Shown one piece after another: positions 43,619 through 54,942 of a stretch of 64,000 bases of DNA. The notes under the pieces were generated by a model. The model ran no database searches. It saw only the letters and a program-made list of their open reading frames with translations, and was not told the DNA's origin. The position numbers and the translations under genes are program-made. The DNA is from Neoceratodus forsteri (lineage: Eukaryota > Chordata > Ceratodontiformes > Ceratodontidae), in NCBI GenBank assembly GCA_016271365.2, contig JADMNL010000028.1, positions 52,842,001 to 52,906,000 on the forward strand, given 5' to 3'. Within the stretch, counting starts at the first letter, position 1; each line of letters opens with the position of its first letter.

Positions 43619-45470
43619 TGGGTCTGCCAGGGCGATTCTCCACTACCTGTAGGGGGCAGGCTGGCTTACTTTGTCCAGGACTGGAAGTCTTTAACATCAG
43701 ACAAGTGGGTCCTGGAAGTAGTAAGCCAGGGACTGGTTCTCAGCTTCAAAAAATTTCCCAAGATGAGAACCAGATCGTTTCCACCTGCAAATCCTTCAGA
43801 GGCCCTTGCCCTAGATGCAGAGGTTTCTTCCCTCTTGGCTCTCAGAGCCATAGAAAGGGTTCCTACCCTACACGGGGCAAAGGATTGTACTCCAGGTACT
43901 TTCTAACCCCCAAAAAGACAGGAGAATGGCGGCCCATCCTGGATCTGAGATACCTAAACAAGCACCTTTTAAAGCCAAAATTCAAAATGGTGACTCTGGG
44001 AATAATTCTGCCCTCTCTAAGGCCAGGGGACTGGCTAGCCTCCCTGGACCTCAAGGATGCCTACTTTCACATTCCCATCAGGTGCTCCCACAGAAAGTAC
44101 CTCAGGTTCAAGTTGCCCTCAGGCCACTATCAATTCAGAGCAATGCCCTTTGGTCTAACATCAGCTCAAGGGTGTTCACAAAGTGCCTGGCAGTAGTGGT
44201 TGCTTTCCTAAGGAGAAAAAAGATCTCCATCTTTCCATACCTGGATGACTGGCTCATAGTAGGTCAGTCTCCAGACCAAGTCAAGTCACATCTTCAGATA
44301 ACTCAGCAACTGCTCACTTCCTTAGGGTTCCTCCTAAATCTTCCAAAGTCAGTTCTAGAGCCAGTGCAACTCCTCACCTATATAGGGGCGGAGCTGGATA
44401 CAATAAGAGCAAAGGCCTTCCTTCCCCTGGACAGGGCAAGGACACTAATAGAACTGGCCTCTTCTTTCACCCTTCAGGTGTCTCGACCAGCAAGGCACTT
44501 CTTGCAGCTCCTGGGCCACATGGCAGCCCCTATGGCAGTGGTCCAGGGTGCAAGATTTCAGATGAGGGACATTCAGTTTCACTTGAGAACCTTCTGGTCC
44601 CAGAGAAAGGATTCCCTGAACAAACTAGTCCCAGTGACTCGAACCCTGATCCAGGCTTTGCAATGGTGGCAGGATCAGGACAATTTAAGGCAAGGAATTC
44701 CTTTTGTTACTCAGTTTCCTTCTCTAATCCTCACCACAGACACCTCCCTCTTGGGCTGGAGAGCCCACTTGGGGGATCTTACCACCCAAGGGCTGTGGTC
44801 ACCTCAAGAATCTCTGCTTCACATCAATCTCTTGGAACTCAGAGCAGTGTTTCTGGCACTACAAGCTTTTTCCAAGTCTGTTCAGAACAAAGTAGTCCAG
44901 ATCAGAACAGACAATACCACCACAATGTGGTACAGCAACAAGCAAGGGGCACTCGGTCTATGGCCTTGTGCACAGAAGCAATGAGGTTGTGGTCTCTGGC
45001 CTATTCCCTGCAAACTTCTCTCACAGTAGTTCACCTTCCAGGGAAGGACAATGTCCTGGCAGATGCTCTCAGCAGGATATCTCAGGGCCACCACGAATGG
45101 TCCCTGGATCCCCTAGTTTTGAAGGTGATTTTCTCAAGATGGGGCACTCCTTAGATAGATCTTTTTGCAGCCCCAGACAATCACCAACTTCCTCTCTTTT
45201 GCTGCAGACCCCCAGTATTGGGCTCAGTCCCCCTGGATGCTCTGATACTCAATTGGGAAGGGAAGTTCCTGTATGCTTCCCCCCCTTCCCTCTCCTGTTC
45301 AAGGTATTAGTCAAGATCAGTTCTCAACCCTGCAAAGTGATTCTGATCGCTCCAGACTGGGCCAGACAGCCCTGGTACCCACTGTTGCTATCCTTAGCAG
45401 TCCACCTTCCCCTGTCTCTTCCCAGGAATTACAACCTGTTGACATCCTCTCAGGGGAGGGTTTGGTATCC
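43619..45470 (+). pseudogene. DIRS copy 2 reverse transcriptase, RNase H and linker
   Basis: The RT reads GLYSRYFLTPKKTGEWRPIL, LASLDLKDAYFHIPIRCSHR and AMPFGLTSAQ. A base is missing near 44164, where copy 1 has gctccaagg. In the next frame: VFTKCLAVVVAFLRRKKISI and PYLDDWLIVGQSPDQVKSH with the YLDD site. RNase H reads ILTTDTSLLGWRAHLG, ELRAVFLALQAFSK, IRTDNTTTMWYSNK and NVLADALSRISQGHHEWS. The linker VILIAPDWARQPWYPLLLS leads to the recombinase. RT copies element RNA, and RNase H removes it. Confidence 0.92.
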
Positions 45471-45485
45471 GAATCTCAAATCTCT

Positions 45486-46557
45486 CAATCTCAAGGCCTG
45501 GCTCTTGAAGAGTTAGAGTTTGCTGATCTGCACCTCTCTCAAGGTGTCCTGGATATTCTAAAGGCTTCTCGAAGGCCTGCCACCAGAAAGACTTACAACT
45601 CCAAATGGAAAAGGTTCACTATTTGGTGCTCTGGTAAGCATATTTCTCCAGAATCTGCTGGGTTGCCTACAGTCCTGGACTATATAGTTCATCTCAATGG
45701 TTTGGGACTCAGACCAGCTACACTCAAAGTACATTTGGCAGCTGTTCCTTCTTTTTTGTCAGTAGGTAAGCCCTCTTCTCTTTCAGCCCATCCTGTATTT
45801 TGCAAATTTTTCAAGGGACTGTTGCACACCAATCCCCCCTTTAGGGATCCTGCTCCTGCTTGGGACCTTAATGTTTGCATTGCTCAGCTTATGCAACCCC
45901 CTTTTGAGCCTTTGTCCTCTGCAGAGCTTAAGTACTTGACTTGGAAAACTGTGTTTTTTGGTAGCCACTACCTCTGCCAGGCGCATCAGTGAATTGCAAG
46001 CCCTGTCAGTGGAGCCTGATTTCATCTCTTTCCATAGAGATAAAGTGGTCCTAAGAACTAACAGGAAGTTTCTGCCTAAGGTGGTTTCAGATTTCCACCT
46101 TAATCAGTCTATGTCTCTTCCTGTTTTCTTCACTGACCATTCCTCCTCTGGAGAGAGGAGGCTGCACAGCCTGAATGTTAAAAGGGCCCTTAGCTACTAC
46201 AAAGAGAGCACACCAAGGGTCACAGGTTTGACTCCCTCCAGTTGTTCCTCACTTATGGAGAGGTCAGTAAGGGAAAACCTGCCACTAAAAGATCTATTGC
46301 CAGGTGGATTGTCTCTTGTATACAATTCTGCTATGAAAAATTGGGTAGAATCCCCACCCTCAGGCCTGAGGGCTCACTCTACTAGAGGTACAGCTGCTTC
46401 CCTGGCTGCTGCCAGGGATATTCCTATCTTAGAGATTTGTCAAGCAGCCACCTGGAAAACAGTCCATACTTTCACCAAGCATTATTCTCTGGATATCCAG
46501 GCTAGGAGTGATGCTCGGTTTGGCACAGCAGTACTTCAGAGCCTATTCCCAAAGTAG
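45486..46557 (+). pseudogene. DIRS copy 2 tyrosine recombinase
   Basis: The N-terminal arm-binding part reads LEELEFADLHLSQGVLDILK, RRPATRKTYNSKWKRFTIWC and LDYIVHLNGLGLRPATLKVH. An extra T at about 45957 shifts the frame. The catalytic part reads TSARRISELQALSVEPDFIS (Arg I), RAHSTRGTAASLAAARDIPI (His-x-x-Arg II) and VHTFTKHYSLDIQARS with the likely nucleophile Tyr in KHYSLD. It ends SLFPK at 46557. Another shift lies near 46215-46240. Catalytic residues are all present, so inactivation is by frame only. Confidence 0.92.
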
Positions 46558-46594
46558 GTTCTGTCCCTCCTCCATGGAGGCACTGCTTGGTAGT

Positions 46595-46691
46595 CTGCAA
46601 TAGTCAGAATACAACAAGACTTCATGTTGTTTGAAGAAAAAATTACCTTAGTAATGTTGTTTCTTCTAATGGAGTCTTGCTGTATTCTGAC
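46595..46691. repeat. DIRS copy 2 internal complementary region
   Basis: ctgcaatagtcagaataca ... catgttgtttg is the reverse complement of the left end (41436-41475). gaagaaaaaattaccttag ... cttgctgtattctgac is the reverse complement of the right end (47082-47141). The two parts join at about 46632. Confidence 0.93.
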
Positions 46692-46944
46692 CTCCCCCCC
46701 GCCTCCCCTCTCAGAACCTTGTTTTTGGGATGTGGGTGGGCAGGAGCAGTGTTGGCACCTAGAGGTGCCCCTTTTTTCTCACCTTCCTTTATTTTTGGGT
46801 GTGTGTGTTGTGTTTTGTTTTTTGGGTTTCCTGACTTGAGTCTTTGCTCTGAAACCGAAAAAAACCTTTTTATCAAATTAAGTTGCCAGTTGGCTAGTGT
46901 GAGTTTACAGTTTCCACACAGAACTCCCAGTGAGTATAGCTCGT

Positions 46945-47098
46945 AAAGATCTGATGGTTGGGGTTCAAACAACAGCAGACAGATGCTTCAACCGAGCTCG
47001 AGCTCAGCGTTCCATGCCTTGCATGGAAAGTTAACTCTTTGTTCTCTGGGGCAGTTCAAGGGTTGGAGATCACTGCAATAGTCAGAATACAGCAAGTT
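46945..47098 (-). repeat. DIRS copy 2 right inverted terminal repeat
   Basis: The inverse of the left repeat. An outer extension (ttccattagaagaaacaaca ... gtgagtaattttttctt) runs to about 47141 and is matched only by the internal complementary region. Confidence 0.9.
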
Positions 47099-47141
47099 TC
47101 CATTAGAAGAAACAACATTACTAAGGTGAGTAATTTTTTCT

Positions 47142-47456
47142 TTCTCTCCATTGCCCACATAATGGTGATACAACCCTGGACCTTGGGGTGAACAGAAGAT
47201 GTACTACCAGGACACACCAGTAGCTTGACCTTCCTCCACAGAACCCTATTGTAGTGTTGCACTTCTCTTTTCATAGAGTAATGGTTTAGTCTGGCACTTT
47301 TGTGGTCTTGTGTCCTCCTTAACCAGAAAACCCCACCATACTGCCACTAGACTGAATGGAAACAGGAACGGGAAGCCGCACATCTGGCGGTCTTTATCAC
47401 AGTTCCTAACCCTAATCCTATTGCTGCTCAATGACAATGCTGAGGGCAATCCAGCC
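47142..47456. other. Spacer between DIRS copy 2 and the Ngaro element
   Basis: 315 bases without a recognised gene or repeat. Confidence 0.5.
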
Positions 47457-47931
47457 TTGTTGTCCCTAGATCCACACCCAGAAATGACCGAGGCCACCAC
47501 TTCTTGCTTTGGATCCTCATTGGCAGTGTTTATTAAAGGACGTAATTTGTATTTACAACAGATTTCTCCAGTTCATTTTACAAAGTCAATCTTTATACAG
47601 TGGACATAACAGTCCCATTCCTTCAAGGACCTAGCAGTCCTGTCTTCCCCCTCATGGTCCTTCTCCAGATTTTCTTCATCTTCCTCCTCCTCTTTTCTCG
47701 GGGTCCAGACACTGCAATCCAGCCCCCTCTTCCAGTCACCAACCGGGTACCATGCTTACCCGGACCACTCTCCCCCGCTAGGTGCGGACACAAGGATCCA
47801 CCCACTAGTTCTATATCCCTCCCTCCCTCCCCATTACTTCCACACCTGGGTTCCTTTGTCCCCAGCTCAGTAGTACCTGCCCCTCCCCCCATCTGCCCCC
47901 TTTTCCCTTGCTCCACAAAAAGCCCTTCCCT
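47457..47931 (-). repeat. Ngaro split repeat B2
   Basis: Begins (plus strand) ttgttgtccctagatccac and holds ggcagtgtttattaaaggac, gtggacataacagtcccatt and tctcggggtccagacac. It matches 48380-48852 almost throughout, apart from small indels. Confidence 0.9.
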
Positions 47932-48130
47932 TTGCTCAGTCCTTCCCATTCTTCTCCTCCAGTGGGACTCCACCTAGTCCCCTTGACCCAGCCGCCCTAC
48001 TCTGGCCCCAGCATGCCCGTACCAGGCCCCACCCTGAGGTCCTAATCTGCCAATCACCTCCCCCTCCCACGCCCCCCTTCCCACGCCCTATCATTCTCCA
48101 CTCTGCTCTTGCTGGGCAGGTGAGTGGGAA

Positions 48131-48379
48131 TATTACAGCAAGAAAGGGGCTCCCAGAGGGTTATCTGGCTTTATATACCCCTTATAAAAAAACCTCCCCT
48201 GGTCCTTGCTAGCTCCTCCCCCTGGTCAATTGCCATCGAGCACCCCCCATTCTGCTATGTCATCGTGACATATCAGGTCCTCCCTTTCCTGCAACCCTCC
48301 CCCTTTCTGTCTTCTCCCCCCCGGCCTTCATCCTGGTTGAGTCCCAGGACAACCTGGCCTACCTTTTAGGGATAAGCCT
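48131..48379 (-). repeat. Ngaro split repeat A2
   Basis: tattacagcaagaaagggg ... gtgacatatcaggtcc ... cctggttgagtcccaggaca ... agcct. It matches A1 at 54943-55205 and abuts B1 directly. The spacer 47932-48130 is unmatched elsewhere in the window. Confidence 0.9.
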
Positions 48380-48852
48380 TATTGTCCCTGGATCCCCACC
48401 CAGAAATGACTGAGGCCACCACTCCTTGCTTCGGATGCTCATTGGCAGTGTTTATTAAAGGACGTAATTTGTATTTACGACAGATTTCTCCAGTTTATTT
48501 TACAAAGTCAGTCTTTATACAGTGGACATAATAGTCCCATTCCTTCAAGGAATTAGCAGTCCTGTGTTCCCCCTCATGGTCCTTCTCCAGATTTTCTTCA
48601 TCTTCCTCCTCCTCTTTTCTCGGGGTCCAGACACCGCAATCCGGCCCCCCTTCCAGTCACCAACCGGGTACCATGCTTACCCGGACCACTCTGCCCCGCT
48701 AGGTGCGGACACAAGGATCCACCCACTAGCTCTATATCCCTCCCCACTCCCCCATTAATTCCACGCCTGGGTTCCTTTGTCCCCAGCCTGTGGTACCTGT
48801 CCCCCCTCTACCTGCACTCCCTTTTCCCCTTGCTCCCCAAAAGCCCTTCCAC
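48380..48852 (-). repeat. Ngaro split repeat B1
   Basis: Follows the end of the hydrolase-like frame (48902) on the minus strand and matches B2. It includes aataaacactg on the minus strand, a possible AATAAA polyadenylation signal. Confidence 0.9.
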
Positions 48853-48901
48853 TGACCCATCTCCGTTTGGCGCTGGAAGATGAGGCTTCCCCCTTTGCGG
48901 G

Positions 48902-49478
48902 TCAACCCCTCCACCCTTTCTTATTAATGTCCCTTACCAACTCCCCAAAAAGCCAGAGGAGCAGGCCCATGCCGGATTCGGTCAGGTGGACCTTGTCCGA
49001 CCTGTAGAGTGCCTCCTGCTCAAAAGATATGTCTCTGTGCCGAATGTGCACCCCTCCCATTTCTATTACTGCTCTGGCTGCCTTTCTGTTTAGCCATTTC
49101 CTAGCTACTTCTATTGCCTTTGGCCCTTTTTCTCCCCTCCATACCCTCCTGGATATGACTTCTGACCATCCTATGACCACTCACGGCCACCAACTCTTCA
49201 CCTTCTCTAGACCCTCAAGATGTCTCTCAACAGGGACCCCCATGGCACTGATCCCAAATTGTTCCCTCCCAGGTGGATAATAATCTGATCTGGTACCGCC
49301 CAGTGCACCTGCAGCTCCTCCAGCAGGGGGAGCAGTTGTGCCCACCTCATGCCTCTCAGGCCCTTCCACCACACCGTGGTATGTTTTCCTCTCCCGGGTG
49401 CAGCTGTGTCTCTATTCTCATGGCGGCTGCAAGCCTCTCTGCTCAATAGATGAACGAGTGCCCCACGATCCACACCTG
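48902..49478 (-). pseudogene. SGNH-hydrolase-like ORF of the Ngaro element
   Basis: The minus-strand blocks follow the order of an SGNH/GDSL hydrolase. VWIVGHSFIY at about 49475 is the nucleophile block (G-H-S). IIIHLGGNNLG at about 49290 is the Gly/Asn block. The region around 49140 reads VIGWSEVISRRVWRG. After a Lys/Arg helix, HIRHRDIS and DKVHLTESGMGLLLWLF carry the D-x-(V)-H catalytic end. Two frame shifts separate the blocks. Related Ngaro elements are known to encode such a hydrolase-like protein of unclear role, possibly an esterase. The frame lies 3' of the recombinase. Confidence 0.82.
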
Positions 49479-49529
49479 TCTCTTCATGCCTACTGTGGTG
49501 AGAGAAAAAGGGACATTAGTTAGCAGTTG

Positions 49530-50460
49530 TCAACACCACATGTACCTCTTATAACATTTTGTTGCCCACCATCGGAACCTCCCCTTCTCCCTTTCCAGCT
49601 GTGGCTGCCTCCAAGGCCACCCCAATCCTGAAAGAGTGTGGTGCAAACTCATCTGGGTTCTCCCCCAACAAATGTCACTGCCTTCTTCAATACCACCCCA
49701 CCTGGAAGCCCATAACTGAGTCCCCATTTCCGTGTACAAACCAAACCCCAGTCCCAGGGCCTCGCCTCACACTATAATCCCGCATGGCCTGGACTGCACA
49801 AACTCCTTCACCCACCTGCCAGTGGATCACCACCATGCAGCCCTTTCCCTGCTGGTCTGTTTTAGGCCTCCACAGCCCTATGACCACCCTTCCCCTCCTC
49901 CAGGATCACATTCTCCTTCTGGAAACCATCTGCTGCTGCCAGTTTTCTAGGGGCCACCATCTCCCCTACCCTGAAAGCCCCCTTTGCCATGACCACAAAT
50001 ATAGCGCGGAACAGGCAGGCCTCACTTGCTGATGTACAAACATGGAACAGCGCCCCCACCAACTTCATGAGGAGAGGCCCCATGATGGGTCTCCTTCTAT
50101 CCCGTCCGGTGCCCTGCCCTCTCTGCCAACCCAATATCATCCACTTGATGGTCCAGCTGCCTGCAGCGTCTTCCCATCCCCTATCTTGACACATCCAGCT
50201 GATCCCTGCCAGCTGGACCCCCATGGTGGTGGGCATGATGCTCTCCTCCCATTTCTCCACCATGTACTGTATGACTTGCTCTTCCCACACTGGGTCACCT
50301 GTATCCCATCCCTGCCTGGTCATGAATACCTGGAAACTGGCCCACGCCCCCCTGTAAGCCTTCAGGGTGTTGGTTGCCCATGACCCTCTGTACAGTGCCT
50401 CCAATCGCCCACATCCATTCCGGCACCCTGGTCTGGGTAGCTGCGGCCTCTGGGTCCAGC
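49530..50460 (-). pseudogene. Ngaro tyrosine recombinase
   Basis: The N-terminal core-binding part reads ALYRGSWATNTLKAYRGAWA, SFQVFMTRQGWD and GVQLAGISWMCQDRG. The catalytic part reads FVVMAKGAFRVGEMVAPRK (Arg I). After a shift at about 49870 comes HSFRIGVALEAA in one frame at about 49640-49605 (His-x-x-Arg), then WWATKCYKRYM near 49545 with the likely nucleophile Tyr. All signature residues can be found, but in three different frames. When intact it would integrate a circular element copy. Confidence 0.85.
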
Positions 50461-50957
50461 TCTTGCAATCGTTCCATCTGAAAACGAGAGAGACAGTCAG
50501 CCATTTCATTCCATATGCCCTCAATGTGCTGCGCCCTGAATGACAGGTTCAACTGCAGCCCCAGCAATACCACGCACAATAGGACTTCCCCCATGGATTC
50601 TGTCCAGCCACTCTGCCCGTTGATCACCTCAACTACGCTCTTGTTGTCGCACCAGAATACTATCTTGCACCTCCCCATGTGCGCACACCATACCTCCAGT
50701 ACCACCCATATGGGAAATATTTCAAGGAAGGTGATGTCCTTGGTCCATCCCTGTTCCTGCCAGCTGTCTAGCCATGCCTCCGACATCCACTCCCCCTTGA
50801 AATAGGCACCCAACCCGTAACCTCCTGCTGCATCTGTGTACAACTCCATGTCACTGTTGCAGGCCCATTCTTCCTGCCAAAAAGTTACCCCATTGTAGGA
50901 CTCCAGGAATTCTTCCCATACCTGAAGGTCCTCTTTTATGCCCCTGTTTATGTCCAC
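50461..50957 (-). pseudogene. Ngaro RNase H domain
   Basis: Starts MDINRGIKEDLQVWEEFLES. Catalytic residues are in DMELYTDAAGGYGLGAYF (Asp), ITFLEIFPIWVVLEVW (Glu), KIVFWCDNKSVVEVING (Asp) and GIWNEMADCLSRFQ (Asp). This frame is clean for the whole RNase H. The ADCLSRF end corresponds to ADALSR of DIRS elements. Confidence 0.9.
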
Positions 50958-51790
50958 TCAGTGATGCGGCTGCCTTGCCTTGCCTGGGACCCTACCCAGT
51001 CTTCTCGTGAAAGCTCTGCCTGGGCTTATGGCTTTGCAGGTGAAATTAAGGTGCCCCAGTAGTTGTTGTACCTGTACCAATGGCACCCTCCTCCCCCGCC
51101 CCACTAGTGCAAGCAGCCCCTGCAACCTCGCTACCTTATCACCCGGCAAATGGAAGCACTCTCGTTCCACATCCACCTCGATCCCCAGAAACTCTAACTT
51201 GCAGGCCGGTCCCTTCCTGCTGCCAAAGGGATCCCTATCCTGGCACACATGTCTTGAAAATCCCTCAACATTCCCTGCATCTCCTCCTGACTGGCTCCTA
51301 TCAACAGGAAATCATCCAGATAGTGGACTACTCTCCTATGCCCGTACTGGGACCCGAACACCCACGGCACCCATGAGCTGAAAGCCTCGAACATGGAGCA
51401 TGCCACCGAGCAACCCGTGGGCATCACCTTGTCGAAATGTAGTCCCCCATCAAATTGGAACCTTAGTAGGTCCCAATCTGCGGGGTCTGCCAGCAGCAAC
51501 CGGAAAGCAGACTCGATGTCCGTCTTAGCCAACCATGACCCCCCGTTGCCTACACCAATTTGACTGCCTGGTCCAGGGAGGCGTAAGACACTGCCCCAAA
51601 ACCTTCCGGTATCCCCCCCTTCACTGACTCACCATTGGGGTAGGACAGGTGGTGTATGAGCCTGAACTCCCCTGCCTGCTTCTTTGGTACCACCCCCAGT
51701 GGGGATACCCTAAACCAGTTGCAAGGGGGTTCTAGCATCAGCCCCTCCACCCTCCTCACTTTGACTTCCTTTTGGATCTTTTTCTTACTA
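50958..51790 (-). pseudogene. Ngaro reverse transcriptase
   Basis: Minus-strand frames in order: NWFRVSPLGVVPKKQAGEFR, LIHHLSYPNGESVKGG, a stop after DQAVKLV at 51550, AKTDIESAFRLLLADPADWD (catalytic Asp), DKVMPTGCSVACSMFEAFSS and HYLDDFLLIGASQEEMQGML with YLDD. After a shift: CKLEFLGIEVDVERECFHLP and VQVQQLLGHLNFTCKAISPG. This DIESAF/YLDD type is typical of Ngaro and distinct from the LKDAYFHIPI type of the DIRS copies here. Confidence 0.92.
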
Positions 51791-52021
51791 TGTCCTCCTT
51801 CCCTTCACTGATGCCAGATTCTTCGCCCGCATCCCGACCCGTTTCCCTTCGAAACCCAGCGGAAAACCACTCTTAAATCCCAACCTCAGTAACTCCGCCC
51901 CTGCTTTGTCCGGGTAACCTGCCATCCGGGCTTCCACCACCCCAAATTTTACGGGGGTGCTGGCTAGGACATACCCCCACCTCCCCCTCCTTGTCCCTCC
52001 TTTAGCTCCACCTGTAGGTGG

Positions 52022-53122
52022 TCACTTGTCCTCCCCTCCTGTGGTCCCCCATCCCCTGTTGGGTCCCCCCCACCCTATATGAAAGGGCTGCTCCAGGGGC
52101 TGCCCCCCTGTCTGACCAACTTTCTCCACCACTTGCCGGTACCCCTTCGCTGGGTGCGCCCCCCCGCACCGTGAGCATACATGCCTGAACTTGCAGCTCG
52201 ACCATGAGCAGGATGCCCTATTGAAAGCCCAGCAGGTTTTTGCTGCACGGACAGCTGAAACCCGCCTCAATTGTTCCACCGCGTGCCCTGTTGCTGGGCC
52301 CGACAGCATCTGCACCCACAACTCCGCGTGGGTGCAGTCCCATCTTAGGTCTCCCTTAGCTGCCATTCTCCTCTGGAAAGCCTCGTCATACTTTAGCCAT
52401 CCGAAACCCAGCTTCGCCTTATACGCATCCCTAATGATCGCCTTGTACATCAATAATGGGATCGCCAGGTCTGGCTGTTTCTCCAGCATCAAAGCACTAT
52501 AAATCAAGAAACCCACTTGCCATGTGTCACTGTTCTTCCCTTTCAACTGAGCTTCCTCTGCTTTGTGCCCCACCACCGCCAACGCTACTGCTATCTCTGA
52601 TTTGCACACCGATTCCCACTGCTCGTATCTTTTGGCTGTCTCTTCATCTACCAGTCCGAATATATCCACATACTCGCCCTTCCAGATTTTCTCCTTGATG
52701 GAGGCTGGCATGTGGTTGCCCAACGTGAAGCCAGGTGGCCCCTCGTATGGCTTCCTATCCCCACCCCCATTGCCCGCACCGCTCTTACCCTGCTTTTCCT
52801 TTTCTTTGATGGACAGCAGGACCCACTCCATTTTTGATACCCCTTCTACCCCCATATCCCCTAGTAAGCCCTTGATATATTCTTTCAAATCTGATTCGTT
52901 ACTCATATCCACTTCCTTGCCCCCACCCGGTTGGGGTCCTGCTGGGACCGGCATAGGTATCGCCAGAGGTTGGGCGCGCCTCTTTGCCTCTTTGGTTTCT
53001 TGTCCTGCTCCATCCCTTTCCTCAGTCTCTTTCTGCTTCTTCTGGGCTCTTCTGCCCCTCTTCTTCACTGCTTCAACCAAATCTGTCATCTGCTTCATTA
53101 ACTTCACTGCGTCAGCCAACAT
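52022..53122 (-). CDS. Ngaro gag-like protein
   Basis: 366 codons, open throughout. A basic N-terminus (KKRGRRAQKKQKETEERD) precedes a low-complexity linker. The central globular part includes PPGFTLGNHMPASIKEKIWK, GEYVDIFGLVDEETAKRYEQ and WQVGFLIYSALMLEKQPDL. The C-terminal Cys/His box CWAFNRASCSWSSCKFRHVC, followed by SRCGGAHPAKG, probably binds zinc and nucleic acid. ATG at 53122 is the first methionine, and an unseen upstream start in the shifted leader is possible. Its role is inferred: packaging of element RNA. It is one of few uninterrupted genes in the window. Confidence 0.82.
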   Translation of the reverse strand: MLADAVKLMKQMTDLVEAVKKRGRRAQKKQKETEERDGAGQETKEAKRRAQPLAIPMPVPAGPQPGGGKEVDMSNESDLKEYIKGLLGDMGVEGVSKMEWVLLSIKEKEKQGKSGAGNGGGDRKPYEGPPGFTLGNHMPASIKEKIWKGEYVDIFGLVDEETAKRYEQWESVCKSEIAVALAVVGHKAEEAQLKGKNSDTWQVGFLIYSALMLEKQPDLAIPLLMYKAIIRDAYKAKLGFGWLKYDEAFQRRMAAKGDLRWDCTHAELWVQMLSGPATGHAVEQLRRVSAVRAAKTCWAFNRASCSWSSCKFRHVCSRCGGAHPAKGYRQVVEKVGQTGGQPLEQPFHIGWGGPNRGWGTTGGEDK

Positions 53123-54942
53123 GGAACGCTGGACAAGGCAGGTCTTCTGGGTGGCATCCTTTCCTCTGTACTAAAAACTGCACAAGAAGGGACACCATCA
53201 TACTGCAACATACTTTAGTCATTAACACTTACTCCCATGCTCCCCTCACTATGTTACCTGATCCCTTCATGTTCCAGGCCCCCGGCCCAAGGAAGGAAAT
53301 GTGTGCCCCTTCCGCCTGCCCGAGTTAGGTCGCTGCTCTGTAGCACCCAACCTTAAGTTGCACACAAAATTTAATAACTGCTGCACTCCTTCCCAGTCCC
53401 CGAACCGCCACCTGAAACCGTGCTTTAAATGCTGACTTAGTTGCATACTTCCTTTATGAGTGCCCCCTATGGCCTTGGCCTAGTGCCTTTCGCCTTGCTC
53501 CCATTGTTCTGGGGTCCACCCACACTGTGACTCTGCCATCGATGCCATGTGGCCTGGCTGCCCCATGCTACTTCCTCTCTTTGTTTTTGTCCCTTTGATA
53601 TGCCCCTCCAATCCCCCCCCGGCCCAAGGCTCTGCCCCTGTGACAGGCTGGCTCTGCTCAGTGCGAGCCCAACCTTGCCCTGACTGGGCTGCCTGCATCA
53701 CTAACCAAACCGAGACAAGAGAAGAAAGAAAACACAAAACCCCAATGCATACCCCTTCTTTTTTTTTTTTCTTGCGGTGCGGCCGCCCGCTCAAAGAGAC
53801 CTGTATCGGGCCTCGTCTCCCTATATGCCCCTCGCTCCTTCCATTGTGAGGCCGGGATGCACCTAGCCCAAAAACCTAACCCCCCAAGGCAAGCTATTCC
53901 AGGAAGGGTGGGAGCCCGCTCGGCCAGGCCGCTGTCTCTAGCTGGCCCTGACAGCCCAGGGCCGAGCGTCTCCCCCCTCCACTCCCAAGACAACACCCCC
54001 AAGCCATGCGGGAAACACCGGCGAAAACCTCTAGCTTCAAAATGCACCATTTTTCCATTCGTCCCCTTGAGCCTCCCTGTGCTTCCCCTTTCTGGGGATT
54101 TTCCACTTCTGCCACGTTCCTCCGTGTTATGCTAGGCCCCAAGTTCCTAGTCAACTGACCACCACCCCACGTGATCAGGCTGAAAACTTCCTAACCAATC
54201 TGCAGTTTTAGGAAGTGCCCGCTGGGAACTTGTACACCCCCTTTCCTGTGATTCGACTGCCTTTTACCCCACGCTGCTGTGGCAGAGGAGAACACCCTTC
54301 GTCGCCACTAAGAGCACCCTTCAGCCACCACATGACCAACCGCTAGCATTCTGGCCTAAACAGGGCCCCCACCTGGCTTCGGGCACACACAAGCTAGCAA
54401 AGAGCTGTAAAACTCGTGCTTGACCTCCCCTCCATTCTGCGCATTCCTGCCCGTAACCACCGCTCACTCTCAACGCAGCAGTGCCACGCTACTGACTCGC
54501 CCCCCCCATCCCCAACTGGCCTCAGGATGACCTTTCCAGGCTGTGGCCTGCCTGCCCAGCCTTCTCCAAACAACGCCAACGTTTTCACTTAACAGAAGCC
54601 GTCTGTGTCTGCCACCCTAGCCTTCTCCAGACAGAGCTACTGTTTTAACCACAAACCTTAAAACAAAGTGTCTGTGCTTCATGCAGGACCCCTGACTGGC
54701 CTCAGGCGTCCATTCTCGTGTGTTAAAACTAGTGTCCTTTGCCGCAATTACTGCATATCACTAACCTGCTAGCCCTGCACAGCTGATAAGGCTTCTAAAA
54801 TGGAATAACGCAGTTCTAGATTATTGCTGCATCCACAACAGCAAGCATGCATTTAAACCCAGTACCTATTACTGTCTAAAGCATATGGGCCTTAGCCCTC
54901 TATGCCTTACCTCAACTTGCCAACAAATGCACTGTAGGAAAC
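53123..54942 (-). other. Ngaro 5' leader
   Basis: 1.8 kb between A1 and gag, C-rich on the plus strand. A 13-T run lies at 53758-53770. No conserved coding sequence is visible. Frames of 60-130 codons on both strands look compositional. Confidence 0.6.

Larger units (their letters stand above)
41436..47141 (+). mobile_element. DIRS-type retrotransposon, copy 2
   Basis: The most complete DIRS copy, uninterrupted at 5.7 kb. The order is left terminal repeat, gag, RT/RNase H, tyrosine recombinase, internal complementary region and right terminal repeat. The left end (caaacaacatgaagtcttgc) sits directly on the 3' tail of a CR1. Single-base indels disrupt gag, RT and recombinase. Its sequence is close to copy 1, with the same terminal-repeat type (attctgactattgcag). 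Confidence 0.93.

Noticed and set aside
49984..53328. Long plus-strand frames opposite the Ngaro genes (up to 203 codons)
   Set aside because: Antisense of GC-rich gag, RNase H and recombinase coding. No motif of their own.
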